This document shows, in pieces, positions 22,192-31,939 of a stretch of DNA of 64,000 bases; position 1 is the first letter of the stretch; the number at the start of each line of letters is the position of its first letter. The position numbers and the translations under genes are program-made. The DNA is from Mycogone perniciosa (lineage: Eukaryota > Ascomycota > Sordariomycetes > Hypocreales > Hypocreaceae), in the NCBI GenBank assembly GCA_025331125.1, contig JAOALB010000001.1, forward strand, positions 868,001 through 932,000. Reading direction: 5' to 3'. The notes under the pieces are model-generated. The model was not told the DNA's origin, searched no databases, and saw only the letters and a list, made by a program, of their open reading frames with translations.

Positions 22192-24156
22192 ATGTCCACC
22201 CTCTCCGAACCCCGCAGGCCGCGTTTGCTGCCGCAGAATCGCAAGCTTCGTCATCTAAAGGGCCTCTCCCTGCGGAATCTGTCGTTTGCTCCGACACAAT
22301 TGCGAACCGCCGACGATGTCGCTCTTATTAAGAGTCCGAATAAACTCGGGGTGCTGAAGCCTGGCCAGTTGCATGCTTCTCGCTCGTCTGAGAGTCTGCG
22401 CCTGGATAGTAGTCTCCGGCCCGACCGGTCGAGGCCGCAGCAGTCGCGCAGAACGAGCCTGAGCATGGCGCACGCTAGTCCCGCATTGAGACAGAAGAAG
22501 CTGGAGTTGATTGTGGATGATGTTGCGGGAGATGTGTTCTTCTCGCTCCATGTGAATGGTGTTGAGGAACCAGTCTATGTCAGCGAAGTGCGAGAGAAGT
22601 CAGCGGTATGAACTGCCCATGGGACACGCGGAAGCAACTGTCTCGGCTTTGAATGCTAAGTGATTTTCCAGAACTTCAACTTCCAATTTTTCGAGCTCGA
22701 AAACCGGGGACCCTTTATCTCAAGATCTTGTTGCGTCATGATTCGGGTGTGGGCAAAACGGCCAAAACAGACATCATGGGGCTTCCTCCTAGAGGAGCTG
22801 GTGGACCTCAGGGAACTCAAATTTATCGGCACGCTTCTCGACAGACAATACCCTCCAAACGCGCTGATATTTCACCTTGAAGATGGCTTATACTCTCTCG
22901 ACTTTCCAAGCAGAGAGTCAGAGCCTAGACATGCGCCTCCGATAGCGACATCGTCATACAATGCTTTAATGAAATTGGCGAATCTGGAGAGCTCGATCGA
23001 GGACGCCATAGAGACACAACAAAGAATAATGGAGCAGATTAATCAAATACTGGAAGAATCCGTGGCTGAAACACCGGACATGGCGGAAGAAGACGTCACT
23101 CTTGCGGAGAAATACGTAGCCATACAACAGCGCGCAAACAATCTTGCTGAAAGGAGACGGGACGAACTACGGGAATCACTATGCAGTCGACGCGTGGGTA
23201 TTGCCACAGGCAGAGAGCTGCAGATACAAGCAGAAGAGGACATTAAGAACAACCGCGAGAAACTAATCGCCTCCAAAGAGCTACTGGAGAAAACGGAGCA
23301 GCAGATCCGCGGTCAGCGCCGGCGCATTTGCTCGGAGCTAGCTGACATCTTTCCCATCACGCCTATCCCTAACGCGCCACCGTTGTCCTTCCAGATATGT
23401 AACGTGCCTCTACCCAACTCTACGTACGATGCCGCTACCGCGAGGACTCTGGATGAGGATGTTCTCTCCGCTGGACTTGGACTTGTAGCGCTCCTTGCTC
23501 GGAATTTGCAATTTTACCTATCAGAACCACTTCCTTACGCTCTCTATCACTACGGATCTCGCTCTTATGCCAAGGATGAAATATCCCATCTAACCGAAAA
23601 ACAAGGCTCGAGGCGAGAATTCCCACTATATCTCCCCAGAGGCGGTTCTACAGCAGGCCAATGGAGGTTCGAATATGGCTGGTTCTTGCTGAACAAGGAT
23701 ATCGAGACCTTGTGCACTTCTCAAAGTCTCAAGGTTGTCGATATCAGACATACGCTGCCAAATCTCAAATACCTTCTCTACGTCTGCAGTGCGGGTACAG
23801 AAGAGGTGCCAACGCGGAAGAAGGGTGGCGTAAGGGGCCTCTGGGCTGGCAGACTAAAAGGGAGATTGTCAGCTGTTCCATCGCTCGCGGACGGGGAAAG
23901 CAGCAGTGCTGCCGGGAGTAGACGCGGGAGCATGGACAGCGATCGCATCAGTCAACAAGGTGATGCTCTTAGGAATGCCATTCTGAAGAGCAATGGTAAT
24001 GGTATTGGTATTGGTATTGGTATTGGCAATGGCGTGACAAGTGATGCGGCGAGCGGTAATTGGAGTCCCGATGGGGATCCGGGGTTACCGTTTGATGAGA
24101 GCGAGACCAAGTTTACGCTTAGGACAAAGGGCCTTCGAGAGAATATTGCCAAGTAG
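22192..24156 (+). CDS. UVRAG/Vps38-like subunit of PI3-kinase complex II
   Basis: Two exons (22192-22605 and 22672-24156) encode 632 aa. The N-terminal 200 residues carry a beta-rich, C2-like region (FFSLHVNGVEEPVYVSEV, NFNFQFFELENRG, VWAKRPKQTSWGFLLEELVDLREL). Residues about 245-365 are a long coiled coil. The C-terminal block LGLVALLARNLQFYLSEPLPYALYHYGSRS...PLYLPRG...FEYGWFLLNKDIETL is the Atg14/UVRAG-type BARA-like domain. The family recruits Vps34, Vps15 and Vps30/Beclin 1 to endosomes for sorting and autophagosome maturation. The tail is low-complexity, including a Gly-Ile run coded by TATTGG repeats. The assignment to Vps38/UVRAG rather than Atg14 rests on the C2-like N-terminus. Confidence 0.8.
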
Positions 24157-24568
24157 ACGGATTCCCCCCTGCCTGCAATGCTGGTCTCATGGACACATAC
24201 TATTTTCAAGATACCCGGCGAATGATGCCAGTAGTATGATATTCTTATTCATTGGTATGGGATTAGGTGTACATGAAAACAAGCGACTAGAAAGCATTGG
24301 GTTACAAGACTCATCCTCACCTTCATTAATCATCCCACATTGTGATGAATGCGCGCAACCCATTTCACCCCCATGATATGCCGCTCCATAAGACGCCTGA
24401 AAGCCCTATACATGTCCCATGCGGATGTCCCATGCGGATATTCCAGCCTCCAAACGAAACGCCATGCTAGAAACCAGAATATGGTAAAGAGAAACGGCAG
24501 ATGTAGATGAAACCTCAAGAGAATCCCATGGACAATTACCCAAAAAAAAAGCATCCACACGCAATACA
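24157..24568. other. Convergent 3' spacer
   Basis: Tail-to-tail spacer of 412 bp between the Vps38/UVRAG gene and rtc1. No gene. It contains a near-tandem CCCATGCGGAT duplication at about 24417-24440, and presumably both polyadenylation regions. Confidence 0.6.
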
Positions 24569-27500
24569 CTAGCGCTCCGTATTGGCAAACTTGACGCTCT
24601 TTCTCCTTTCCCTCTCTCCAGGCACCGTCGTCTTACCAGGACTAGAGCTTAAAATGCCTCCGTTCAGCGCCTCCCTCGCCATGCTAACGGCTTTACTTTG
24701 CGGGATGTCATTAATATCGCTCTTGACACTCTGGTCGATGCCTGCGCCGCTACTGCGACCGGGGCTTGATCTCCTGCTGTTGCTGGTTCGGAACATGTCA
24801 TCTCGAATGCGACTACTGTCCACAGCAGCACGGCCAACCTCGTCGGCGCGGGCGGTTGTTGTTTCGCCCCTGTATTTTCCAGGGAGGCAGGCATGCCCAC
24901 AGCCATCAAGCGGACAGCAGCCGTCGCTATAAATAGCGGACAATGTGGACGCGTCAAAGAGACGGGAGGCTGCGTGCCAGGTCTGTAGGCAGGTAGCGTG
25001 GCCGCCGTGCTCACAGCCAGGACAATACCACCACCCTGACAACCAGGAGTCCTTGTTGGGAGCGTCAGTTAACTCGGTGGGCAGATGTGCAGGGAGTTCG
25101 GCTTCGCGATGACCACACACGGCGCAAGGAGCAGCCATCTTGTGGCACCTCTCGCACGTCCAGATCGCGGCGTCGCCACCCTTGGGGTCGACCTCTCGAG
25201 GTTTGCAACATGATGCGCAGTACCACCCAAATTTAACGTCTTGTTGTGCGGGTGTGAAGACAGCAGTATAGTTTTCTCCCCAGTTGGGCAAGCCTGCTGG
25301 CCAACCCTTGACAGACAAATTGCGTAGTAATGCCGCCTCGACAAAGAGGCTCATTCCCATCAGTCGAGAATGATGTTGGCGCAAGATGGCAGTTGCCTGG
25401 TAGATATCAATGATGGACTCTGGAACCAGGGGCTTAAGAAGTAGAACCATGGCTGAAGCATTGAGTGCTGAAGTCCGGGATTCGAACTCCAGTGCACGGG
25501 TAAGAAGAGTATAGGGGTCAAGCGGACACACGGGAGCAGTTGGAAGAGCAAACGTTTTCGATCCTGTATTATCCGAGTCAATGGGGAATGGATAAGGGTG
25601 GTCGTCCGGCCAAGGGAAGTAATCATGTTCGATAATGTGAGGACTAGGATCATACTCTGGGGATGCGGTCACTGTGACGGGACTGGCAGGTCGGACAAGA
25701 ATGTCGTTAGACGGAGTTGAGTGATGACCAGTGAACCCCTGATGAAGATCGGAGTTGGACTGCGAAGGAAATGATTTCTGAGATCGGTAAGTGTCGTCCG
25801 TCATCATAGTCGTCTGGGATATCATGAACAGCTCGTCTGGGGAATCAGTTCTTGGGATTGTGTCAGCATCATCCGAGAGTTTCTTAGACTGTGTCGGAGA
25901 TACGGCCACATCCTCTCCGCGGACCTGGCTCGTATTTCCACCACCAATTCCATTTCCAACGGCTGTGATTCTCAGTGAATCTGGCTTCACAAAGCCCTGG
26001 GCACCTGATGACTGCCTCCTCATAGACGCCCTATTCCCGTCGGAGATGGAAAACACCGGAGCCAAGCTGTCGTTTGAGTCATGTCTTCCTGTCCTTGCCC
26101 GACTTTGTGCTGCGTCTAGCACGGGTACATCGATGGCTCTTGCCAAAGCATCTGTATCGTAGAAATCGTAGCCTTCTGTGACGGAAGCTTTGGAAGCTTC
26201 GCTCTCTTGGCTGGCTTCCGATATTGGTGTGGAATCATGACGTTGCCTCTGACTTGGTTGGAATGATTCATGAATAGCGGGACCCAAGTTCAGGCTTTCG
26301 GGCTCGATGATGGGTGTCAATCTCTTCCCGGGTTGATAGTGGTGCTCATTCCATTCAATATTTTGGCTGCTATCCACTGGCCTTGCGATCGGAGTGGGCA
26401 AATTAGACGTACTCTCAATTTCCTCAGCCAGTAAGGATCGCGCAGTCGGAAAGTGGCCATCAACGCTACCAGCTTGACCAGATGGTCGACGTGGAGTTTC
26501 TTCTCCACTTCCATGTACACTGACATAAAGATGACTGGGTGTCCGCTTGATGCTGGCCTTGCCCTCGTCAATGCTCACCTTCCGGAACCGCGCCGTTCGA
26601 GCTTGGAGGTGGTAAGTTGCACGTTTCTCCAACAGGAGTGACATTGAATAAGCAAGAATGCGCCATGTCTGCGAGAGCCGATACAAACGGGCATTCTCGG
26701 ATGCTCTAGCGAATTTTTCCATGATAAGAGCCACTCGCTGGACTAACGGTTTGCCGCCGTCAGCGTACGGGAGTTCTCGTTGTATGGTTTCCAGATAAAT
26801 ACCGGAGAGGTACTGATACACATGAACTGACTTTGCGGCCGGAACGTGACCTGACGCCATTGCTTGTTGGGATTTGAACAACCCCGTAACATTGACCGAC
26901 TGCTCCAAGCCGAGAAACTGTTTGCCGTCATCCGACAGGCCTGGTGCGGAGGGTGGCGTAGTGCTCATTGGGAGCCCAGATCTACCGCTGAGTCGTCTTT
27001 TTCGAATGGTTCTTCTACGAGATCCGAGAAAGCTGCCCATGACATCTTCTTCGGAATCGCTTCTGCTGACACTCAGTATAGGTGCATTAGGACTTGAGCC
27101 AAAAGGGGTACGTGGAACCACTTCGGATTCACGCGAAACGGAGGCATGAGGCCTAGATGGCTGGGGTCGCTCATCAAGGAACATGATGACATCGCCCCTG
27201 GATGAAAAAGCCATGGCCGAGGTTGATTGACGATCGATGACCTTGGGTGCGAATGCCACGTCGCATTGGTTGAATATACCATCCCGGCCCACTGTCCAGA
27301 GCATATCTTGGTCCTGCCATGCGAGCGCCGCTGGCGAACTATCAAAGCGCTCAATCTCCTTATAGGGCATCGTGGGCCGCGCCAAATCCCAGATATGTAC
27401 CACTGAGGTTCCATATCGCCTGCTGCTTGTCTCATCATACGTTACCGCAATCTGCGCCACACGCCTGGTCTGCGCTGTTGCTGACCAAAGACCAGGTCGC

Positions 27501-28441
27501 CAAGCAACGGTTGTCACAGGTGCTGGTGTCGTGATACTGTATTTCGGCTTCTGCCGCTTGTTGGCCTCGGTTCCGAAATCCCACACATGCAACTTCGTAT
27601 CCCAGCCAGCACTGATTAGGTGAATACCATCAGAGTGCCAGGCTATCGTTGAGCAAGACTTCTCGTGCGCGTTGATCCTTAGCAATGGCCTCGATGGCTG
27701 ACGAACATCCCATTTCAGAACGACGCCAGCATCAGTACAACATGCCATCTCATCTCCAACCCTTGGCGACCATTTGACCTGTCTAACCGAGTCATTGACC
27801 TTCAATTGAGCGAAACGTTGCCGGAAGGTCAGGAAACCTGCTCGAGTTTGCCAGGGCGTACGAACGTCAAAGACACGGACCATGCCATCCTGACTACCGG
27901 AGAGCAGCCAGCTTTTTAGGTGAGGATTGACATCCAAGGTATTGACTTGGCGAGTGTCCTCATGCATTTGTATGTATTCCACGGGCTCTGATCCACCTGC
28001 GCCGATTCGCGCAACATCGTATGCAAAGATTTTGCCTGCCGCGCAAGCTGTGAATATGCTCGACGTGCCCTGCCATTTGACATCGCGAATGTTGAGCTGG
28101 TCTGCAACGAGGTTCTCACCGGAGCCTGATGCCTTCTGTGCCGTGATTGCCGCCCTAACATCGGCGCCGTCATTGAAGCTGAAGCTGAAGTTAGAGTCCC
28201 CGGAGGAATCCGACACTAGAGTCTTGAGGATGTGAGGGCCGCCCAGGACGACGGCGTGGCGATCAGGCGTCACGTCGAGGCATGAGATCGGAACGCCGAC
28301 TGGGTAGACAGCATTCTGGGACTTTGAAGGGCGAAAAGAAGCAGTGATTGCCGTCTGATTACCGGTGAGGTCTCCAGTCGTGGCGTCCGGGGCAGTCTTT
28401 CCGAGGAGCTTGCGCATAATCCTCGAGTCGCGGTTATACAT
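24569..28441 (-). CDS. rtc1: Rtc1/WDR24 homologue, SEA (GATOR2-like) complex WD40-RING protein
   Basis: Single-exon protein of 1290 aa. WD40 repeats fill about residues 45-420 (SWLLSGSQDGMVRVFDVRT, MACCTDAGVVLKWDVRQ, HLISAGWDTKLHVWDF, SVVHIWDLARP). A long disordered Ser/Thr-rich middle follows, then helices. A C-terminal zinc-binding RING lies at about residues 1085-1205 with CASCCKPREV, CERCHKMAAPCAVCGHRE, WYCPGCEHGGHATCLQTWH and CCPLDGCGHAC. This order is that of yeast Rtc1/Sea2 and animal WDR24, which act at the vacuole or lysosome upstream of TORC1 and autophagy. Length fits Aspergillus-type Rtc1. It is transcribed towards the Vps38/UVRAG gene. Confidence 0.88.
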   Translation of the reverse strand: MYNRDSRIMRKLLGKTAPDATTGDLTGNQTAITASFRPSKSQNAVYPVGVPISCLDVTPDRHAVVLGGPHILKTLVSDSSGDSNFSFSFNDGADVRAAITAQKASGSGENLVADQLNIRDVKWQGTSSIFTACAAGKIFAYDVARIGAGGSEPVEYIQMHEDTRQVNTLDVNPHLKSWLLSGSQDGMVRVFDVRTPWQTRAGFLTFRQRFAQLKVNDSVRQVKWSPRVGDEMACCTDAGVVLKWDVRQPSRPLLRINAHEKSCSTIAWHSDGIHLISAGWDTKLHVWDFGTEANKRQKPKYSITTPAPVTTVAWRPGLWSATAQTRRVAQIAVTYDETSSRRYGTSVVHIWDLARPTMPYKEIERFDSSPAALAWQDQDMLWTVGRDGIFNQCDVAFAPKVIDRQSTSAMAFSSRGDVIMFLDERPQPSRPHASVSRESEVVPRTPFGSSPNAPILSVSRSDSEEDVMGSFLGSRRRTIRKRRLSGRSGLPMSTTPPSAPGLSDDGKQFLGLEQSVNVTGLFKSQQAMASGHVPAAKSVHVYQYLSGIYLETIQRELPYADGGKPLVQRVALIMEKFARASENARLYRLSQTWRILAYSMSLLLEKRATYHLQARTARFRKVSIDEGKASIKRTPSHLYVSVHGSGEETPRRPSGQAGSVDGHFPTARSLLAEEIESTSNLPTPIARPVDSSQNIEWNEHHYQPGKRLTPIIEPESLNLGPAIHESFQPSQRQRHDSTPISEASQESEASKASVTEGYDFYDTDALARAIDVPVLDAAQSRARTGRHDSNDSLAPVFSISDGNRASMRRQSSGAQGFVKPDSLRITAVGNGIGGGNTSQVRGEDVAVSPTQSKKLSDDADTIPRTDSPDELFMISQTTMMTDDTYRSQKSFPSQSNSDLHQGFTGHHSTPSNDILVRPASPVTVTASPEYDPSPHIIEHDYFPWPDDHPYPFPIDSDNTGSKTFALPTAPVCPLDPYTLLTRALEFESRTSALNASAMVLLLKPLVPESIIDIYQATAILRQHHSRLMGMSLFVEAALLRNLSVKGWPAGLPNWGENYTAVFTPAQQDVKFGWYCASCCKPREVDPKGGDAAIWTCERCHKMAAPCAVCGHREAELPAHLPTELTDAPNKDSWLSGWWYCPGCEHGGHATCLQTWHAASRLFDASTLSAIYSDGCCPLDGCGHACLPGKYRGETTTARADEVGRAAVDSSRIRDDMFRTSNSRRSSPGRSSGAGIDQSVKSDINDIPQSKAVSMAREALNGGILSSSPGKTTVPGERERRKSVKFANTER

Positions 28442-29600
28442 GATTGCGGTGTGTGTGCGCCTGGCGCGCCATCAGGAACACGTCATCAAAAGCAATGGCG
28501 CATTTCCTACTGAAATAATCGCTGACTAAATTCGATCGCGACGACGAAGCGCGCGATAAAAACGCGAGAGCTGGTAAGGAGTAAAGGTAAAGATTGTGTG
28601 GTATTATGCGCGACGGTACGGAGTACGGAGTACACCAACTTGCTCTCACGGAAGAAGAGCGACCGAAATGGTGGGGAAATTTGGGGAACAACAACCGCCA
28701 TGGCGGGGTCTCCGCACACAGTGACGTGCCAATTTTTGGGGGCTCCCAGAGACCAGGTGAAATCGAAGGATATCGGATCAATGAAGGCAGAAAAAAAAAA
28801 GAAGAAGAAGAGACTTTCATACCTAGGAATCAAACTTGTGGATACGCATCGCATAGCAGCTCAGGAAAGCAATCTACCATTTGGTATCCAGTCAACATGT
28901 TCGTGTGGCAGGCCTCGCGAGCAAGGTATTCTACACCACTAGGAAAGATTGCCAGAGAGTCAAGTATCAAAGCAGGCTTGCCTGTCCTCCATGGTTTACG
29001 TCCACAGTGGGAACGGTTATTTTCAAGGGTAACCACTGTGACAGTATCCCGGATTGGACACAATAATTCATGCTACGGACTAACTTCACAGTCCCATAAC
29101 TGCGTTCTCAAGGGATATACCCATCAAGTCTACTCCGTAGAATCCCGAAGAGATATGACGCTCAAGTATAGCCAGCGGTGAGCGAATATCCAATGACAGG
29201 CGCCTCTTTGGAGAGCTCAGAGACGACGTGGGCGTCTCCTTTCGCTTCAAGTTACATTGAATTTTGTTTGCCTTGATGTTGGTAGCCATCCCTCACTGGC
29301 ATAAAAAGGTCCCCACTCTGAACAAGCGTATATGCCCGGGGAGTCTCAAATCCAACATATTCCTTTAGGAATTGATGTTTGCATTCTGCATTTAGTCAGT
29401 CACGGTCCTCCAAACAGCACAAGCAACGTTTCATACCTCGTCGAGTAAGATTACATATGCCGACGTGTTTACGACCGCCAGGTCTGCACATCGGCCACGC
29501 ATAAATGTACCCCCAATATCCCTCTTCTTCTTCTTCTTCTTCTTCTTCTTCTTCTTCTTCTTCTTCTTCTTCTTCTTCTTCTTCTTCTTCAATGAGGTCT
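28442..29600. other. Spacer containing rtc1 promoter and Y14 3' region
   Basis: No gene supported. A plus-strand frame over 28594-29181 runs through promoter-like and repeat sequence without family signal. A tandem GGTACGGAGTACGGAGTACACC lies near 28614-28635, just upstream of rtc1, and TCTACTCCGTAGAA near 29130; both are copies of the dispersed motif. The right end is the (CTT)n tract. Confidence 0.55.
29524..29590. repeat. (CTT)n / (GAA)n trinucleotide tract
   Basis: About 22 uninterrupted CTT units on the plus strand. On the transcribed strand this is a GAA tract beginning about 10 nt after the Y14 stop codon, so it lies in the 3' UTR. The poly-Ser, poly-Phe and poly-Glu frames it creates are artefacts. 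Confidence 0.95.
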
Positions 29601-30102
29601 TCACGCATCGCCGTCCTTCGCGTCAGGGCTCCTGCTTCGGCTCCGTCCTCTCCTCCCGCCGCCTCTGCCACCTCGTCCGCCCTTGCCAGGTGGAGGTCTC
29701 ACAAACGCAAAGTCCACCTGCACAGTCTGATCTAACAACTTGGTATTGTGCGCACCGTCAATAGCTGCTCGCCCCTCTTCCAGCGTCGCGTACTCGATCA
29801 GAGCGTAGCCCTACGAAGACTTCGCGTTAACTCATAATCTCCTGTGTCCAATCCCTTGCTCCTCGTACCTTGACGTAACCACTTCGACGATCCAGGTTCA
29901 AATGAAGGTTCTTGATCTCTCCGTAGTCACCAAACTTGTCTTGCAAAGCCTCCTCATCGGCCTCCTCGTGGACATTCGTGACGATAATGATCCAGCCTTC
30001 GATCGAGCGCACAGCCGTGGCTTTTTCATGTGTCTGCATCTCGGATTCATTGCGCGCCGGGGGTGGCGATGTGTTTTCGACTTCCATTTCTACGTCCGCC
30101 AT
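29601..30102 (-). CDS. RNA-binding protein Y14 (RBM8A), exon junction complex
   Basis: Two exons (30102-29869 and 29810-29601, intron 58 bp) give 147 aa. The single RRM spans about residues 36-115: RNP2 is IIIVTNV and RNP1 is KGYALIEY, assembled exactly across the splice. The EGWIIIVTNVHEEADEEALQDKFGDYGEIKNLHLNLDRRSGYVKG stretch is characteristic of Y14, which pairs with Mago in the exon junction complex and in mRNA localisation and quality control. The C-terminus is the expected RG/RS tail (GKGGRGGRGGG...RSRSRSP). The longer frame begins at 30153, but MADVEME at 30102 is the family-like start. Confidence 0.9.
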
Positions 30103-30869
30103 CTTGGTGTAGTTTGTGTCTTTCGTTATGATGGCCGTAGAAAGCTGCTGCAAACGAGGATTGGATCTGCGGCCCCAGCTTAGCTGTTATCGCGGGGCAT
30201 AGATCAAGGTTCTTTTAATCACGTGATTGAATTGAAACCCCTGCTCAAGCTAGTGTAGGTACTCCGTAGTAGCATGTACTACACTACTCCGTAGTCCTAC
30301 TACTATTAATAATACTATGCCTCTCCGGCGTGAGTCAACACATCATCTACTGGATTAGGTAGAGCGAAGAAGCAGTTACAGAAGCAGTCTATTAACCTGT
30401 CAAAGGGCTATCAAATGCGCTGTCGTGATGGTTGGCATGATCTTGGTTGAAAAAGCTGTCATTACGGAGTACTATAGATGTACATACGAAGTAGACCCAT
30501 CCAACAAGAAGGAAGCGCATAGCCATAGCAGTTGATTTGGTCATGATCTACGTGGGAAGAAGCCAGGACAAGTCAGATTTACGCACGCAGCTCGCTGGTC
30601 GTGGCGTCGCGCAGAAATACAATAACGGGTCGCACAATCTCTGGCACAGGTTGAACTCGCGGACGAATCTTTGTTGTATTGACAAACGACACCGGACGCC
30701 GAGTAAAGTCGTCGCGCTTCGTCGCGCCTCTCAATTTCTGGAGGGCGCTCAGCCTGCCAATCGACCCGACTCAATCCATTTCCCTTAATGCTGAAATCAA
30801 GCAACCTTCGGAGAACGGTTCCGTCTTGCCAATCTTCAAAATATTCTCTCCCTAGTCTTCTGTCGTTCC
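30103..30869. other. Spacer between Y14 and eS30
   Basis: No gene. It is unusually dense in the dispersed palindrome: GGTACTCCGTAGTAG, then TACTACACTACTCCGTAGTCC (about 30258-30298), TTACGGAGTACTATAG (about 30462) and CATACGAAGTAGACC (about 30484). A TGAGTCA occurs at about 30331. The antisense 182-codon frame across eS30 is a shadow. Confidence 0.6.
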
Positions 30870-31238
30870 TTACGAAGAGCCGGGGTTGGGGTTCATCTGT
30901 TCCTACAGTCAACATCTCTGCCCTACTCAGATTGCAATCTTGTAATGTTTTCCGGCTCACCTTCCGCTTGCCACCGGTCAGAGTGACGTTGACGAATCGT
31001 CGGGTGTACTTGTGGCGCTTGAGAGCACGGCCCTTGGGGGTCTTGGCCTTCTCCTGGGGCTCAACCTGCAGAACGTGGTGGTCAGTCATCGGGTTCGTTT
31101 AGGGGCTGCGAGTCGATGCTTCGTACTTTGGGGGTCTGAGACTTGACCTTGCCTGGAAAACGAGTTAGATGACGAGTATCAACGGAGCAGCATTTCGGAC
31201 ATACCGGCACGGGCAAGAGATCCGTGAACTTTACCCAT
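30870..31238 (-). CDS. rps30: 40S ribosomal protein eS30
   Basis: Four tiny exons (31238-31205, 31152-31127, 31065-30961 and 30896-30870) join to a 63-aa protein beginning MGKVHGSLARAGKVKSQTPK, then VEPQEKAKTPKGRALKRHKYTRRFVNV and ending GGKRKMNPNPGSS. This is eS30 of the small ribosomal subunit, extremely basic, and without the ubiquitin-like FUBI leader found in animals. Introns are 52, 61 and 64 bp. The exon boundaries are fixed by conservation. The final exon of nine codons could easily be missed by automatic prediction. Confidence 0.95.
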
Positions 31239-31939
31239 GGTGATGGATTTGTTTGGCGATGATGTGGATGATGAGTCTACGGTGGCGCGGTGAGATTTTT
31301 GGGGAATTCGCCAAATGATTGTGGGCAAGAGGCGACAATCACGTGAGCGGGGACCTCTACTGCCCTCCCGGATAAATTTGTGCCGCAATGCGAAGTGGAT
31401 CTTATCTTCCATCTGCTTACATAAGGATTCATTTTAACTGGTGATGTCAGATATCCACCGTCTTCACATGCTCCACTCGGTGATCCTCAACTCTCATTGA
31501 GGGTCATTCCGTACTTCAATTTGGACCTGCAGTGATATCCAACGCAACATTCCAACGCGGTCTGCATGAAACAATAGTGAATATGCAATGGCTTCTTGCT
31601 GCTTATCGTCACAGTGGAAGCTCCGAATCATGTCCCTCGCGGCCGGCTTTCACAACTTCGTTGTCATTGGCGTAATTTCGGCAAAGTATGCATAATGGGG
31701 ATCAATCATCAATTGGCATTGACGTTTAATATTGCATGTGAAAATTTGTAGCCCCAGAAAATCAGGGTGATACATAATATGGTGCGACCATGAACTGGCC
31801 AAACAGTTGTGATTTCTCCTTTTGCTACCACAAACTGACGTCACACTACATGGCAGCACAAAGCAAATCAAGGTCGCCGCAGACTTCTATTTTCTTTCTC
31901 TAAACTTCTTCACATTTCAAATCTTCTCGAGACCTTAGA
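31239..31939. other. Divergent promoter region
   Basis: About 700 bp between the divergent eS30 and PAF acetylhydrolase genes. No gene or RNA was recognised; presumed promoter sequence. Confidence 0.55.

Noticed and set aside
29396..29764. Frames with poly-Glu, poly-Phe or poly-Ser
   Set aside because: Created by the (CTT)n tract in the Y14 3' UTR.
30541..31089. 182-codon minus frame running through rps30
   Set aside because: It reads through introns of the well-defined eS30 gene; only the eS30 exon portion is meaningful.
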